This document shows positions 1-7,190 of a stretch of 64,000 nt of DNA, piece by piece. A program made the translations under genes and the position numbers. The number at the start of each line of letters is the position of its first letter. Within the stretch, counting starts at the first letter, position 1. The notes beneath the pieces were generated by a model that saw only the letters and a program-made list of their open reading frames with translations, did no database searches and was not told where the DNA came from. The stretch spans positions 372,001 through 436,000 of the forward strand of contig NZ_JAJNDB010000003.1 of assembly GCF_021026375.1 (NCBI RefSeq). The letters are read 5' to 3'. This DNA is from Actinomycetospora endophytica. Lineage in GTDB: Bacteria > Actinomycetota > Actinomycetes > Mycobacteriales > Pseudonocardiaceae.

Positions 1-398
1 CGCACCTGCCGTTCGACCAGACGATGACCGAGGAGCTCGGACAGAACGCGCTGGTCGTGCGGGTCCAGCCCGACGAGGGCGTGACGCTGCGGTTCGGCTC
101 GAAGGTCCCCGGCTCGGGGATGGAGGTCCGCGACGTCACGATGGACTTCGGGTACGGCAGCGCGTTCACCGAGGCCTCCCCCGAGGCCTACGAGCGCCTG
201 CTGCTCGACGTCCTGCTCGGTGAGCCGTCGCTGTTCCCGACCAACACCGAGGTCGAGCTCTCGTGGCGCATCCTCGACCCGGTGATCGAGAAGTGGCACC
301 GCGAGGGGACCCCCGACGCGTACGCCGCGGGCACCTGGGGCCCGCGCTCCGCCGACGAGCTCCTCTCGCGCACCGGCCGCACCTGGAGGAGGCCCTAG
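1..398 (+). CDS. zwf: Glucose-6-phosphate 1-dehydrogenase, C-terminal part (5' end outside window)
   Basis: The reading frame is open from base 3 and ends at the TAG at 396-398, giving the last ~131 residues. The stretch HLPFDQTMTEELGQNALVVR followed by RVQPDEGV, FGSKVPGSGMEVRDVTMDFGYG and the terminal WGPRSADELL is the conserved C-terminal half of actinobacterial Zwf. The enzyme oxidises glucose-6-phosphate to 6-phosphogluconolactone with NADP and feeds the oxidative pentose phosphate pathway in the cytoplasm. It is followed 14 bases later by opcA and then pgl, the usual actinobacterial order, so the three genes are probably cotranscribed. Only truncation by the window edge is abnormal. Confidence 0.95.
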   Translation, partial: HLPFDQTMTEELGQNALVVRVQPDEGVTLRFGSKVPGSGMEVRDVTMDFGYGSAFTEASPEAYERLLLDVLLGEPSLFPTNTEVELSWRILDPVIEKWHREGTPDAYAAGTWGPRSADELLSRTGRTWRRP

Positions 399-412
399 AT
401 GGTGGTCAGCCA

Positions 413-1363
413 GTGATCGTGGACCTGCCGTCGACCGACACGTCGGCGGTCAACCGCAAGATGGTGGAGCTGCGCGAGAGCGCGGGTGCCGTGGCCCTCG
501 GCCGGGTGCTCACTCTCGTGATCTCCACCGAGGACGGGCCGGACGCGGAAGCCGCGATCCAGGCGGCCAACGACGCCTCGCGCGAGCACCCGTGCCGGGT
601 CCTGGTGCTGGCCAAGGGCGCCCGGCGCGCCGCCTCCCGCCTGGACGCCCAGATCCGCATCGGCGGTGACGCCGGGGCGAGCGAGGTGATCGTGCTGCGG
701 ATGTACGGGCCGCTGTCCGACCAGGGCGGGAGCATCATCGTGCCGCTCCTGCTTCCCGACGCCCCGATCGTCGCGTGGTGGCCCGGCGAGCCCCCGGCCT
801 CGCCGGCGGAGGACCCGGTCGGCTCGGTCGCGGGCCGGCGGATCACCGACGTCGCCACGACGCGCTCGCCGTCGAAGACGCTCGCCAAGCTGGCGGCGCG
901 CTACCACCCGGGCGACACCGACCTCGCCTGGACCCGCATCACCTCCTGGCGGGGCCTGCTCACGGCGGCGGTCGACGAGCCGCCGCACGAGAGCGTCACG
1001 CGGGTCGCGGTGTCCGGCGAGGCGGACTCGGCCTCCGCGGACCTGCTGGCCGGGTGGCTCGCGTCCCGGCTCGGCGTGCCGGTCGAGTGCAGCGTCGCCG
1101 AGGTCCCGGGCGGCGGCATCGGCGCGGTGGTCCTCGAGCGTCCCTCCGGGGCGGTGGAGCTCCGCCGGGTCGACAGCAAGACCGCCCGCCTCTCCCAGCC
1201 CGGTCAGCCGACCCGTCGTGTGGCGCTGGCGCGTCGCACGGTGCGGGAGTGCCTCGCCGAGGAGCTGCGCCGCCTGGACCCCGACGAGATCTTCCGGGAG
1301 GCCCTCGAGTCCGTCCCGCGGTCCGGGGCCCGTCGCTCGTCGCGCGCGAAGGCGAAGGCATGA
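413..1363 (+). CDS. opcA: Glucose-6-phosphate dehydrogenase assembly protein OpcA
   Basis: I place the start at GTG 413, because the product then begins VIVDLPSTDTSAVNRKMVEL, the usual OpcA N-terminus; an ATG at 399 is in another frame. The 316-residue length is normal for the family. OpcA is known as an allosteric/assembly factor for G6PDH in cyanobacteria and actinobacteria. The body contains the conserved WWPGEPP segment and an R-rich tail (SRAKAKA). The gene lies between zwf and pgl and overlaps pgl by four bases (ATGA, 1360-1363), which indicates translational coupling. Confidence 0.95.
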   Translation: MIVDLPSTDTSAVNRKMVELRESAGAVALGRVLTLVISTEDGPDAEAAIQAANDASREHPCRVLVLAKGARRAASRLDAQIRIGGDAGASEVIVLRMYGPLSDQGGSIIVPLLLPDAPIVAWWPGEPPASPAEDPVGSVAGRRITDVATTRSPSKTLAKLAARYHPGDTDLAWTRITSWRGLLTAAVDEPPHESVTRVAVSGEADSASADLLAGWLASRLGVPVECSVAEVPGGGIGAVVLERPSGAVELRRVDSKTARLSQPGQPTRRVALARRTVRECLAEELRRLDPDEIFREALESVPRSGARRSSRAKAKA

Positions 1364-2181
1364 GCGCCGGCGCCCGCATCGTGGCGGGCCGCGAGGTGGT
1401 CGTGCACGACGACGAGGAGGCGGTGGCCACCGACGGCGCCGCCCGCCTGATCGCGGCGCTGGCCGCGGCGCAGGCGGCGCGCGGTCACGCGTCGGTGGTG
1501 CTGACCGGCGGGGGAGTCGGCATCGCGATGCTGCGCGCCGTCGCCGCGTCCGCCGACCGGGACACCGTGGACTGGACGCGGGTCGAGGTGTTCTGGGGCG
1601 ACGAGCGCTTCGTGCCCGCCGGGGACGCCGAGCGCAACGACGCCCAGGCCCGCGAGGCGCTGCTCGACGCGCTCCCGCTCGACCCCGCCCGGGTGCACCC
1701 GATGGCGTCGTCGACCCCGGGTCACGCCGCGCTCGAGGCCGGTGACCTCGAACTGGTGGGCTCCGCCGACCCGGACCAGGGCGCCGGCGCGTACGCGCAG
1801 ATCCTCACCGCGGCCGCCGCGCGGCTCGGTGAGTCGCGCGAGGTGCCCGGCATCCCGGCGTTCGACGTGCTGCTCGCCGGCTGCGGGCCCGAGGGCCACA
1901 CGCTCTCGGTCTTCCCCGACTCCCCCGCCGTGCACGCCACGGCGCCCGGGGTCGTCGCGGTCCGGGACTGCCCCAAGCCGCCGCCGACGCGCATCTCGCT
2001 GACCCTCGCCGCGTCACGGGCCGCCCGCGAGGTCTGGCTCGCGGCGGCCGGCTCGGGCAAGGCCGAGGCGCTGGGCCGCGCGGCCCACGGGGCGAGCGAG
2101 GTCGACATCCCGCTCGCCGGGCTCGCCGGGACCGAGCGGACGCTGTGGCTGCTGGACGGAGCGGCGGCCGCTCAGCTCTGA
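1360..2181 (+). CDS. pgl: 6-phosphogluconolactonase
   Basis: A 273-residue product starting at ATG 1360, overlapping the opcA stop. It shows the SIS-like fold signatures of Pgl/DevB: LTGGG near residue 50, FWGDERFVP near residue 80 and the GCGPEGHTLSVFPDSPA motif that corresponds to the family's GxGPDGHxASLFP. It hydrolyses 6-phosphogluconolactone made by Zwf. The insert between the DERFVP and GHT motifs (ELVGSADPDQGAGAYAQ) is typical of actinobacterial members. It ends 12 bases before a long hairpin. Confidence 0.93.
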   Translation: MSAGARIVAGREVVVHDDEEAVATDGAARLIAALAAAQAARGHASVVLTGGGVGIAMLRAVAASADRDTVDWTRVEVFWGDERFVPAGDAERNDAQAREALLDALPLDPARVHPMASSTPGHAALEAGDLELVGSADPDQGAGAYAQILTAAAARLGESREVPGIPAFDVLLAGCGPEGHTLSVFPDSPAVHATAPGVVAVRDCPKPPPTRISLTLAASRAAREVWLAAAGSGKAEALGRAAHGASEVDIPLAGLAGTERTLWLLDGAAAAQL

Positions 2182-2193
2182 GCACCACTCCCG

Positions 2194-2257
2194 ACGACGA
2201 GGGGCACACCCCGCAGGCCGGACGCTTCCGTCGCCTGCCCGGTGTGCCTCTCGTCGT
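2194..2257. terminator. Long hairpin between convergent pgl and small membrane gene
   Basis: Arms of 25 bases at 2194-2218 and 2233-2257 are complementary except at three positions, with a 14-base loop. The left arm starts ACGACGAGGGGCACACC. It lies just after the pgl stop and just before the stop of the reverse-strand gene at 2265, so it can serve both directions. There is no U-tract, as is common for terminators in high-GC actinobacteria. Confidence 0.75.
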
Positions 2258-2264
2258 ATGTGGG

Positions 2265-2525
2265 TCACACGCGCTCGCGCGAGCGCTCCCGCTCCCACGG
2301 CCGCAGCGCGCGGTCATAGGCCTGCCAGGCCCGGCCGTGCGCCGCGACGCGCCGCCCGAACGCCGCGAGCAGGCGGAGGTCGGCGGCCGGGGTGTGCGCG
2401 TACTGCGGTCCCCGTGGCCGGACGGGATCCCGGGGATCGGGGCCGGAGTCGAAGCGGGTGTCGGCGCCGTAGCGCGCGACGGCCAGGACGGCGAGGACGA
2501 CGACGGCGCCGAGAACGGTGATCAT
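2265..2525 (-). CDS. Small single-pass membrane protein of unknown function
   Basis: 86 residues. The start ATG (2523-2525) is preceded by GAAGGAGA at good spacing. The N-terminus MITVLGAVVVLAVLAVARYG is one membrane helix or uncleaved anchor, followed by a charged, Arg/Pro-rich cytoplasmic-looking tail ending in an RERERSRERV-like cluster. No family is recognised. The gene is divergent from the MocR-type regulator at 2643, and the shared 117-base interval holds five TGGCAG repeats, so the regulator may control it. A real gene is likely because of the ribosome binding site and the clear membrane segment, but it is short. Confidence 0.6.
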   Translation of the reverse strand: MITVLGAVVVLAVLAVARYGADTRFDSGPDPRDPVRPRGPQYAHTPAADLRLLAAFGRRVAAHGRAWQAYDRALRPWERERSRERV

Positions 2526-2542
2526 GGCGGTCTCCTTCGATG

Positions 2543-2634
2543 TGGCAGCTTCATGGTCTAGAGTGGCCGCCTGGTGGCAGGTGATGCGACGGCTAATGAG
2601 GGCCAAATGGCAGCCTGATTGGCAGGAGTGGCAG
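2543..2634. promoter_or_regulatory. Five TGGCAG direct repeats, probable MocR operator array
   Basis: TGGCAG occurs at 2543-2548, 2575-2580, 2608-2613, 2620-2625 and 2629-2634, all on the plus strand, in the gap between the divergent small membrane gene and the MocR-type regulator. Spacings between starts are 32, 33, 12 and 9 bases; the first three are close to three helical turns apart. MocR/PdxR regulators are known to bind direct repeats, so this is a plausible operator for the neighbouring regulator (inference). Confidence 0.55.
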
Positions 2635-2642
2635 GTGGCCAG

Positions 2643-4118
2643 GTGGAATCGCAGCTGAACGGCACGGCGTTCGTCCGCCACCTCGGGACGGTGTCCGGGG
2701 ACGGCCGTGCCGGATACGCCGCGCTGGCCGACCGTGTCCGGACGCTGCTCTCCGACGGCAGGCTCGCCGTCGGCACCCGGGTCCCGAGCGAGCGGGAACT
2801 GGCGACGGCGCTCGGGATCGGCCGGGGCACCGTCGCCGCGGCCTACGAGCAACTGCGCGAGACCGGGCACCTCGCCCGTCGTCGTGGTTCCGGGACCTGG
2901 ACGGCGCTGCCCAGCGGCACCTCGACCACCCCCGTCGTGCCGTTCGCGCCGACCAGCGGGGCGGGTCCCTCCGAGATCGCGCCCGGGGTCATCGATCTGG
3001 CGCACGCCGCGCCCGCGGCGCCGGTCGACGCGGTGGCCGCCGCCGGGCAGGAGGCGCTCGCCGCACTGCCCGACCACCTCGTCGGGCCCGGCTACGACCT
3101 CCTCGGCCTGCCGGTGCTGCGCGCGGTGATCGCCGAACGCCTGACCGGCCAGGGACTGCCGACCGCACCCGACGAGGTGATGGTGACCGCGGGCTCGCAG
3201 CACGCCCACGCCCTCGTCGTGCGCGCTCTCGTCCGGCCCGGGGACCGGATGCTCCTCGAGCAGCCCACCTACCCGAACGCGATCGACCTGGTCCGCCACG
3301 CGTCCGCGCGCCCGGTCCCGATGGCCCTCGACCGCGACGCGCTCGGGCGCACCCGCTGGGACGTCGCCGGGTTCGCGGCGATCCTGCGGGAGTCCGCGCC
3401 GGCGCTCGCGTACCTGGTGCCCGACCACCACAACCCGACGGGCGGGGTCATGGACGCCGAGACCCGGGGCGCCGTCGTCGCCGCGGCCCGCCGCCACGGG
3501 GTGCCGCTCGTGATCGACGACTGCCTGCGCGACCTGTGGCTCGACGATCCGGTCCCGCCGCCGGTCGGGGCGTGGGCGACGGTGCCCGGCGAGGCCCCGG
3601 TGCTGACGCTGGGGTCGTTGTCCAAGACGGTCTGGGGCGGGGTGCGGATCGGCTGGCTGCGCGGACCGCGGGCGGTGCTGCGCCGCGTCGCCACCAGCCG
3701 GGCCTCCGACGACATCGCCTCGCCGGTGCTCGAGCAGCTGGTCGCCGCTTCTCTCCTGCGCCGCGTCGACGACCTGCTGCCCGAGCGGCGCGCGACGATG
3801 CGCGAGCGCCGCGACCACCTGCTCGGCGCCCTGGCCCGGGTGCTCCCGGACTGGTCCGCGCCGCGCCCGACCGGTGGGCTGAGCCTGTGGGTCGACCTCG
3901 GCGCGGCCCGGTCGAGCGCACTCGTCGAGGCCGCGGCCCGCCAGGGTGTGCACCTGGCGGCCGGGCCGCGCTTCGGCACCGGAGGCGCCTTCGAGGGCTT
4001 CGTCCGCGTGCCCTACACCCACCCGGTCGACGTCATCGACGACGCCGTGGCGCGCCTCGCCACCGCGTGGGAGACGCTCGACGCCGGCGCTCCGGCGATG
4101 CTCTCGCCGGTCGTCTGA
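2643..4118 (+). CDS. MocR-type transcriptional regulator (GntR winged helix fused to class I aminotransferase-like domain)
   Basis: About 491 residues from GTG 2643; in-frame TTG 2619 and GTG 2628 are alternatives, but they would place TGGCAG repeats inside the gene. Residues ~15-85 form a GntR winged helix (ALADRVRTLLSDGRL, VPSERELATALGIGRGTVA, RRRGSGTW). The rest is a PLP aminotransferase-like domain with PDHHNPTG and the PLP lysine in TLGSLSKTVWGG. Such proteins sense PLP or amino compounds and regulate vitamin B6 or amino-acid genes in known cases. No pdxS/pdxT genes are adjacent, so the target is unknown; the divergent small membrane gene is the best candidate. Confidence 0.88.
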   Translation: MESQLNGTAFVRHLGTVSGDGRAGYAALADRVRTLLSDGRLAVGTRVPSERELATALGIGRGTVAAAYEQLRETGHLARRRGSGTWTALPSGTSTTPVVPFAPTSGAGPSEIAPGVIDLAHAAPAAPVDAVAAAGQEALAALPDHLVGPGYDLLGLPVLRAVIAERLTGQGLPTAPDEVMVTAGSQHAHALVVRALVRPGDRMLLEQPTYPNAIDLVRHASARPVPMALDRDALGRTRWDVAGFAAILRESAPALAYLVPDHHNPTGGVMDAETRGAVVAAARRHGVPLVIDDCLRDLWLDDPVPPPVGAWATVPGEAPVLTLGSLSKTVWGGVRIGWLRGPRAVLRRVATSRASDDIASPVLEQLVAASLLRRVDDLLPERRATMRERRDHLLGALARVLPDWSAPRPTGGLSLWVDLGAARSSALVEAAARQGVHLAAGPRFGTGGAFEGFVRVPYTHPVDVIDDAVARLATAWETLDAGAPAMLSPVV

Positions 4119-4138
4119 CAGCGGTCCCGGCTACCGGC
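4106..4138. terminator. Short hairpin spanning both stops of a convergent pair
   Basis: GCCGGT at 4106-4111 pairs with ACCGGC at 4133-4138 around a 21-base loop. The stop of the MocR gene lies in the loop and the stop of the reverse gene overlaps its right edge. The stem is only six base pairs, so the assignment is weak. Confidence 0.3.
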
Positions 4139-6098
4139 TCGACATGGGCCGGTGGGGGTCGACGGCCGGGGTCACCGGGGCGAGGAACCGCAGCACCCGC
4201 GCGGTGGCATCGCGGTCCGCCGCGGCCTGGTCGGCGCGCTCGCCGCCGAGGGCGATCCCGCCGGTCCACGGGGCGTCGGTGGGCACCGTGCCCAGCCGGG
4301 TGAGGTGCCCCGCGCCGGGGTGCGCCACGTGCTCGTCGTCCGGGCGGGCGCGCCGCCGGAGCAGCGCGTCGGCCATCGGGCTGCCGGGCCACACCGCGTC
4401 GTCGTCGCCCGAGATCAGCAGGAGCGGGGCCGCGATCCGCTCGGCGGCGATCTCCCCGGGGCCGTCCGCGGCGAGCCCCGCCCGGTAGGCGGGCCGCAGT
4501 CGCAGCAGGCTCGGCCGGTGGGCGCGCTCGTCGGCGCCCAGCCGCCACGCGTTGCGGACGATCTGCGGCATCAGCGCTCCCGCGGGCAGCGGCCGCCACG
4601 GCACCGATCGACCGCCGAGGGTCCAGGATCCGGTGTCCGGCACCTCGCCGTCGTCGCCCACGGCCTGCCACGTGACGCTGCTCGGGCTGATCAGCACGAG
4701 ACCGCACAGTGGCGGCATGCCCGCGCCGGCGCACGCGGCCAGCAGTCCCTCCGCGCCGCGGGAGATCCCCATCGCCGCCACGCGGTCGGCGTCGACGTCG
4801 TCATGGCCGGCCAGGGCGGTGGCCGCGGCGGCGAACCGCTCGAGGGGCACCTCCGTGACGGCGACGTCGCCGCCCGGCCCGGGCTCGACCCAGCTCGCGG
4901 CGAGGGCCGCGAACCCGTGCGAGGCCAGGAGGAGCGCGGGGCCGATCTGGGACTCGTGTCCGCCCTCCGAGCCGCCGAGGCACACCACCCCCGGCCACCC
5001 GCCGGGAGGCGGCGGACCCGCCGGCACGGCCAGCAGCCCGGGGCGGCCCTGCACCGGGCACGGTTCGGCGTGCACCCCGGGGTCGACGGGCCGACGCCGG
5101 ACCACGACCCCGCCCGACGCTCCCCCGGCGACGGCGGCGCGCACCGTGACCTGCCACGGCTCGGCGGGCGGCACGAACAGGTCGGGCACCGCGCCGGTCT
5201 CGGCGAAGCGCATCGCCCAGAGCGCCGCGTCGGGGTCGGCCGTGGCCCAGTCCCCGGCCACCGGCGCGGTGGTGGCCGCGTCGAGAGCGCCGTCCGATCC
5301 GGCGACCAGGTCCGCCGTGGCCCGCCAGGTCCGCCCGGCGAGGTCGGTGCCCTCGCTCGTGACCCGCACCCTCGCCCCGGCGGGAGCGCCGCGCACGACG
5401 AGCCCGAACGGCTCGTCGTGACGGGAGTCGGGCGGGGCCTCGACGACGAGGCCGACCGCGGCGGGCGTCGGCGGGACCGGCTGGGAGGTGGGCGGTGGGT
5501 CGGCGGTCGGGCGGGCGTCGAGCTTCGCGCTGGCCCGCTCGAACCACGGTGGGAATGCCGCGGACACCGCGCCGGCCAGCCCGAGCAGCAGGAACGGCGC
5601 CACCCAGTAGCAGACGACCGAGAGGGTGTCCCCGGCGTCGCGGATCGTCGCGGCCCCGTCGAGCACCGGCGGGATCGCCGAGATCAGCGTCATCGCCGCG
5701 AAGACCCCGACCCACAGCCACGTCATCGCCGTCGTCACGACCCGGAAGCCGTCCGAGCGGGCGGTCGCCGCGTCCACCGAGGCCGTCGCGTAGTCCCGGA
5801 CGAACGGGTGCCCGGCCAGCACCCCGGCGAGGGCGACGACCAGCAGGCCGGCGTTGCCGAGCGGCTGCAGCCAGCGTTCGAGCACGGGATCGGGCACGAC
5901 GAACGCCGCCAGGGCCAGCACGACGAACACCCCGACGTTGCCGAGGTCGAACGCGGTCGGCCGGGTCCCCCGGACGGCGCTGACGACGGTCCCGAGCACG
6001 GCCACCGCGAACGCCGCCAGCACCGCGACCGTGAACGGCGCGTTGCCCACGAGCACCCAGTAGACGATCCACGGCACGAAGCCCAGGACGACGGTCAC
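4131..6098 (-). CDS. Membrane-fused BAAT-type acyl-CoA thioesterase/acyltransferase
   Basis: 655 residues from GTG 6098, chosen because GGGAGGGGG lies six bases upstream. Residues 1-185 contain about six membrane helices (for example VVLGFVPWIVYWVLVG and YWVAPFLLLGLAGAV). Residues ~215-330 resemble the N-terminal beta-sandwich of acyl-CoA thioester hydrolase/bile-acid-CoA:amino acid N-acyltransferases. Residues ~345-640 are the BAAT C-terminal alpha/beta hydrolase: LGGSEGGH, nucleophile Ser446 in MGISRGAEG, acid in SGDDDAVWP (565-567), His598 in HPGAGHLTR. It probably hydrolyses or transfers an acyl-CoA at the membrane. The family is normally soluble, so the membrane head is unusual. It is divergent from the SDR at 6266. 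Confidence 0.8.
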   Translation of the reverse strand: MTVVLGFVPWIVYWVLVGNAPFTVAVLAAFAVAVLGTVVSAVRGTRPTAFDLGNVGVFVVLALAAFVVPDPVLERWLQPLGNAGLLVVALAGVLAGHPFVRDYATASVDAATARSDGFRVVTTAMTWLWVGVFAAMTLISAIPPVLDGAATIRDAGDTLSVVCYWVAPFLLLGLAGAVSAAFPPWFERASAKLDARPTADPPPTSQPVPPTPAAVGLVVEAPPDSRHDEPFGLVVRGAPAGARVRVTSEGTDLAGRTWRATADLVAGSDGALDAATTAPVAGDWATADPDAALWAMRFAETGAVPDLFVPPAEPWQVTVRAAVAGGASGGVVVRRRPVDPGVHAEPCPVQGRPGLLAVPAGPPPPGGWPGVVCLGGSEGGHESQIGPALLLASHGFAALAASWVEPGPGGDVAVTEVPLERFAAAATALAGHDDVDADRVAAMGISRGAEGLLAACAGAGMPPLCGLVLISPSSVTWQAVGDDGEVPDTGSWTLGGRSVPWRPLPAGALMPQIVRNAWRLGADERAHRPSLLRLRPAYRAGLAADGPGEIAAERIAAPLLLISGDDDAVWPGSPMADALLRRRARPDDEHVAHPGAGHLTRLGTVPTDAPWTGGIALGGERADQAAADRDATARVLRFLAPVTPAVDPHRPMSSR

Positions 6099-6200
6099 CG
6101 TCGGCCCCCTCCCGCGCCGCGGACGACGACGGCGCGTGACGATGCTGCGCCGTCCGGGAGTCCCGGGACCAGCACGAACCGGTGTCGGGCTGACGCCCCC

Positions 6201-6240
6201 GTGCGTGCGTTTCCGTGCCTGGGCACGGAAACGCACGCAC
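6201..6240. repeat. Perfect 19-base inverted repeat between divergent genes
   Basis: GTGCGTGCGTTTCCGTGCC at 6201-6219 is exactly complementary to 6222-6240, separated by two bases. It lies 26 bases before the SDR start and 103 before the BAAT-type start. It could be an operator, a 5'-UTR hairpin of the SDR transcript, or a dispersed palindromic repeat. Confidence 0.85.
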
Positions 6241-6265
6241 GGGCCGACCGCAGGGAGGCAACGAC

Positions 6266-7189
6266 GTGGGTGTGCTCGACGGACGGGTCGCGATCATCAC
6301 CGGAGGTGCTCGGGGCATCGGGGCGGCGATCTCGCGCCGGTTCGCGGCCGAGGGCGCCGCGATGGTGATCAACGACCTCGGCGGCGCGGCCGACGGCACC
6401 GGCAGCGACGCGAGCGCCGCGGAGACCCTCGCGCAGGAGATCCGCGATGCCGGCGGCCGGGCGGTCGCCGACGGCGGCGACGTCGCCGACACCGCCACCG
6501 GCACGCGCCTGGTCGAGACCGCGGTCGCCGAGTTCGGCCAGCTGGACATCCTCGTGAACTCGGCCGGGGTGCTCCGGGACCGGATGATCTTCAACATGTC
6601 CGACGACGAGTGGGACACCGTCATCCGCGTCCACCTGCGTGGTCACTTCTCGACGAGCCGTGCGGCCGCCGCGTACTTCCGTTCCCGACGGGAGCCCGAC
6701 GGCCACTTCCGCATCGTCAACTTCACCTCGCACTCCGGACTCGAGGGTTCGCCGGGGCAGGCCAACTACGCGAGCGCGAAGATGGGCATCATCGGGCTGA
6801 CCTACTCACTGGCCCAGGGCCTGGCCCGCTACGGCGTGACGGCCAACGCCATCGCGCCGGCCGCCGCCACCCGGCTCGTCGCCACCGTCGACCCGTCGAA
6901 GCGCGCCATCCAGGACCGCCCGCCCGAGGACGACCCGAGCCGCTCCCCCGACAACATCGCCGAGCTGGCGCTCTACGTCGCGAGCCCCCGCGCCGACTGG
7001 CTCTCGGGCCGGGTGCTCGGGTCGATGGGCTTCCAGGTCGACCTCTACGAGAACCCGACGGTCGTCGCGAGCGCCACCTCGGACGGTCCGTGGGCGTTCG
7101 ACGACCTCGCGGCACAGCTCGAGTCGTCCGTGCGCCCGCAGGCCGACGGGCTCCCGACGAGCCTGTTCGCCGACCAGGCCAACCGGTGA
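6266..7189 (+). CDS. SDR-family oxidoreductase, probable 3-hydroxyacyl-CoA dehydrogenase type
   Basis: 307 residues from GTG 6266, preceded by GGGAGG. The Rossmann motif TGGARGIGAA is near residue 12, NSAGV near 95, the catalytic Ser in NFTSHSG and YASAK near residue 175. The overall layout, including HLRGHF and the C-terminal extension beyond the usual 250 residues, resembles the (3R)-hydroxyacyl-CoA dehydrogenase part of peroxisomal multifunctional enzyme type 2 homologues. It ends one base before an acyl-CoA ligase gene (TGAGATG), so the two are cotranscribed and likely act on the same CoA-linked substrate. Confidence 0.85.
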   Translation: MGVLDGRVAIITGGARGIGAAISRRFAAEGAAMVINDLGGAADGTGSDASAAETLAQEIRDAGGRAVADGGDVADTATGTRLVETAVAEFGQLDILVNSAGVLRDRMIFNMSDDEWDTVIRVHLRGHFSTSRAAAAYFRSRREPDGHFRIVNFTSHSGLEGSPGQANYASAKMGIIGLTYSLAQGLARYGVTANAIAPAAATRLVATVDPSKRAIQDRPPEDDPSRSPDNIAELALYVASPRADWLSGRVLGSMGFQVDLYENPTVVASATSDGPWAFDDLAAQLESSVRPQADGLPTSLFADQANR

Positions 7190-7190
7190 G

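Noticed and set aside
2265..4022. A 585-codon reverse frame across the MocR gene
   Set aside because: Only its last 86 codons (from ATG 2525) have a ribosome binding site and a sensible protein; the rest is antisense to a clear regulator.
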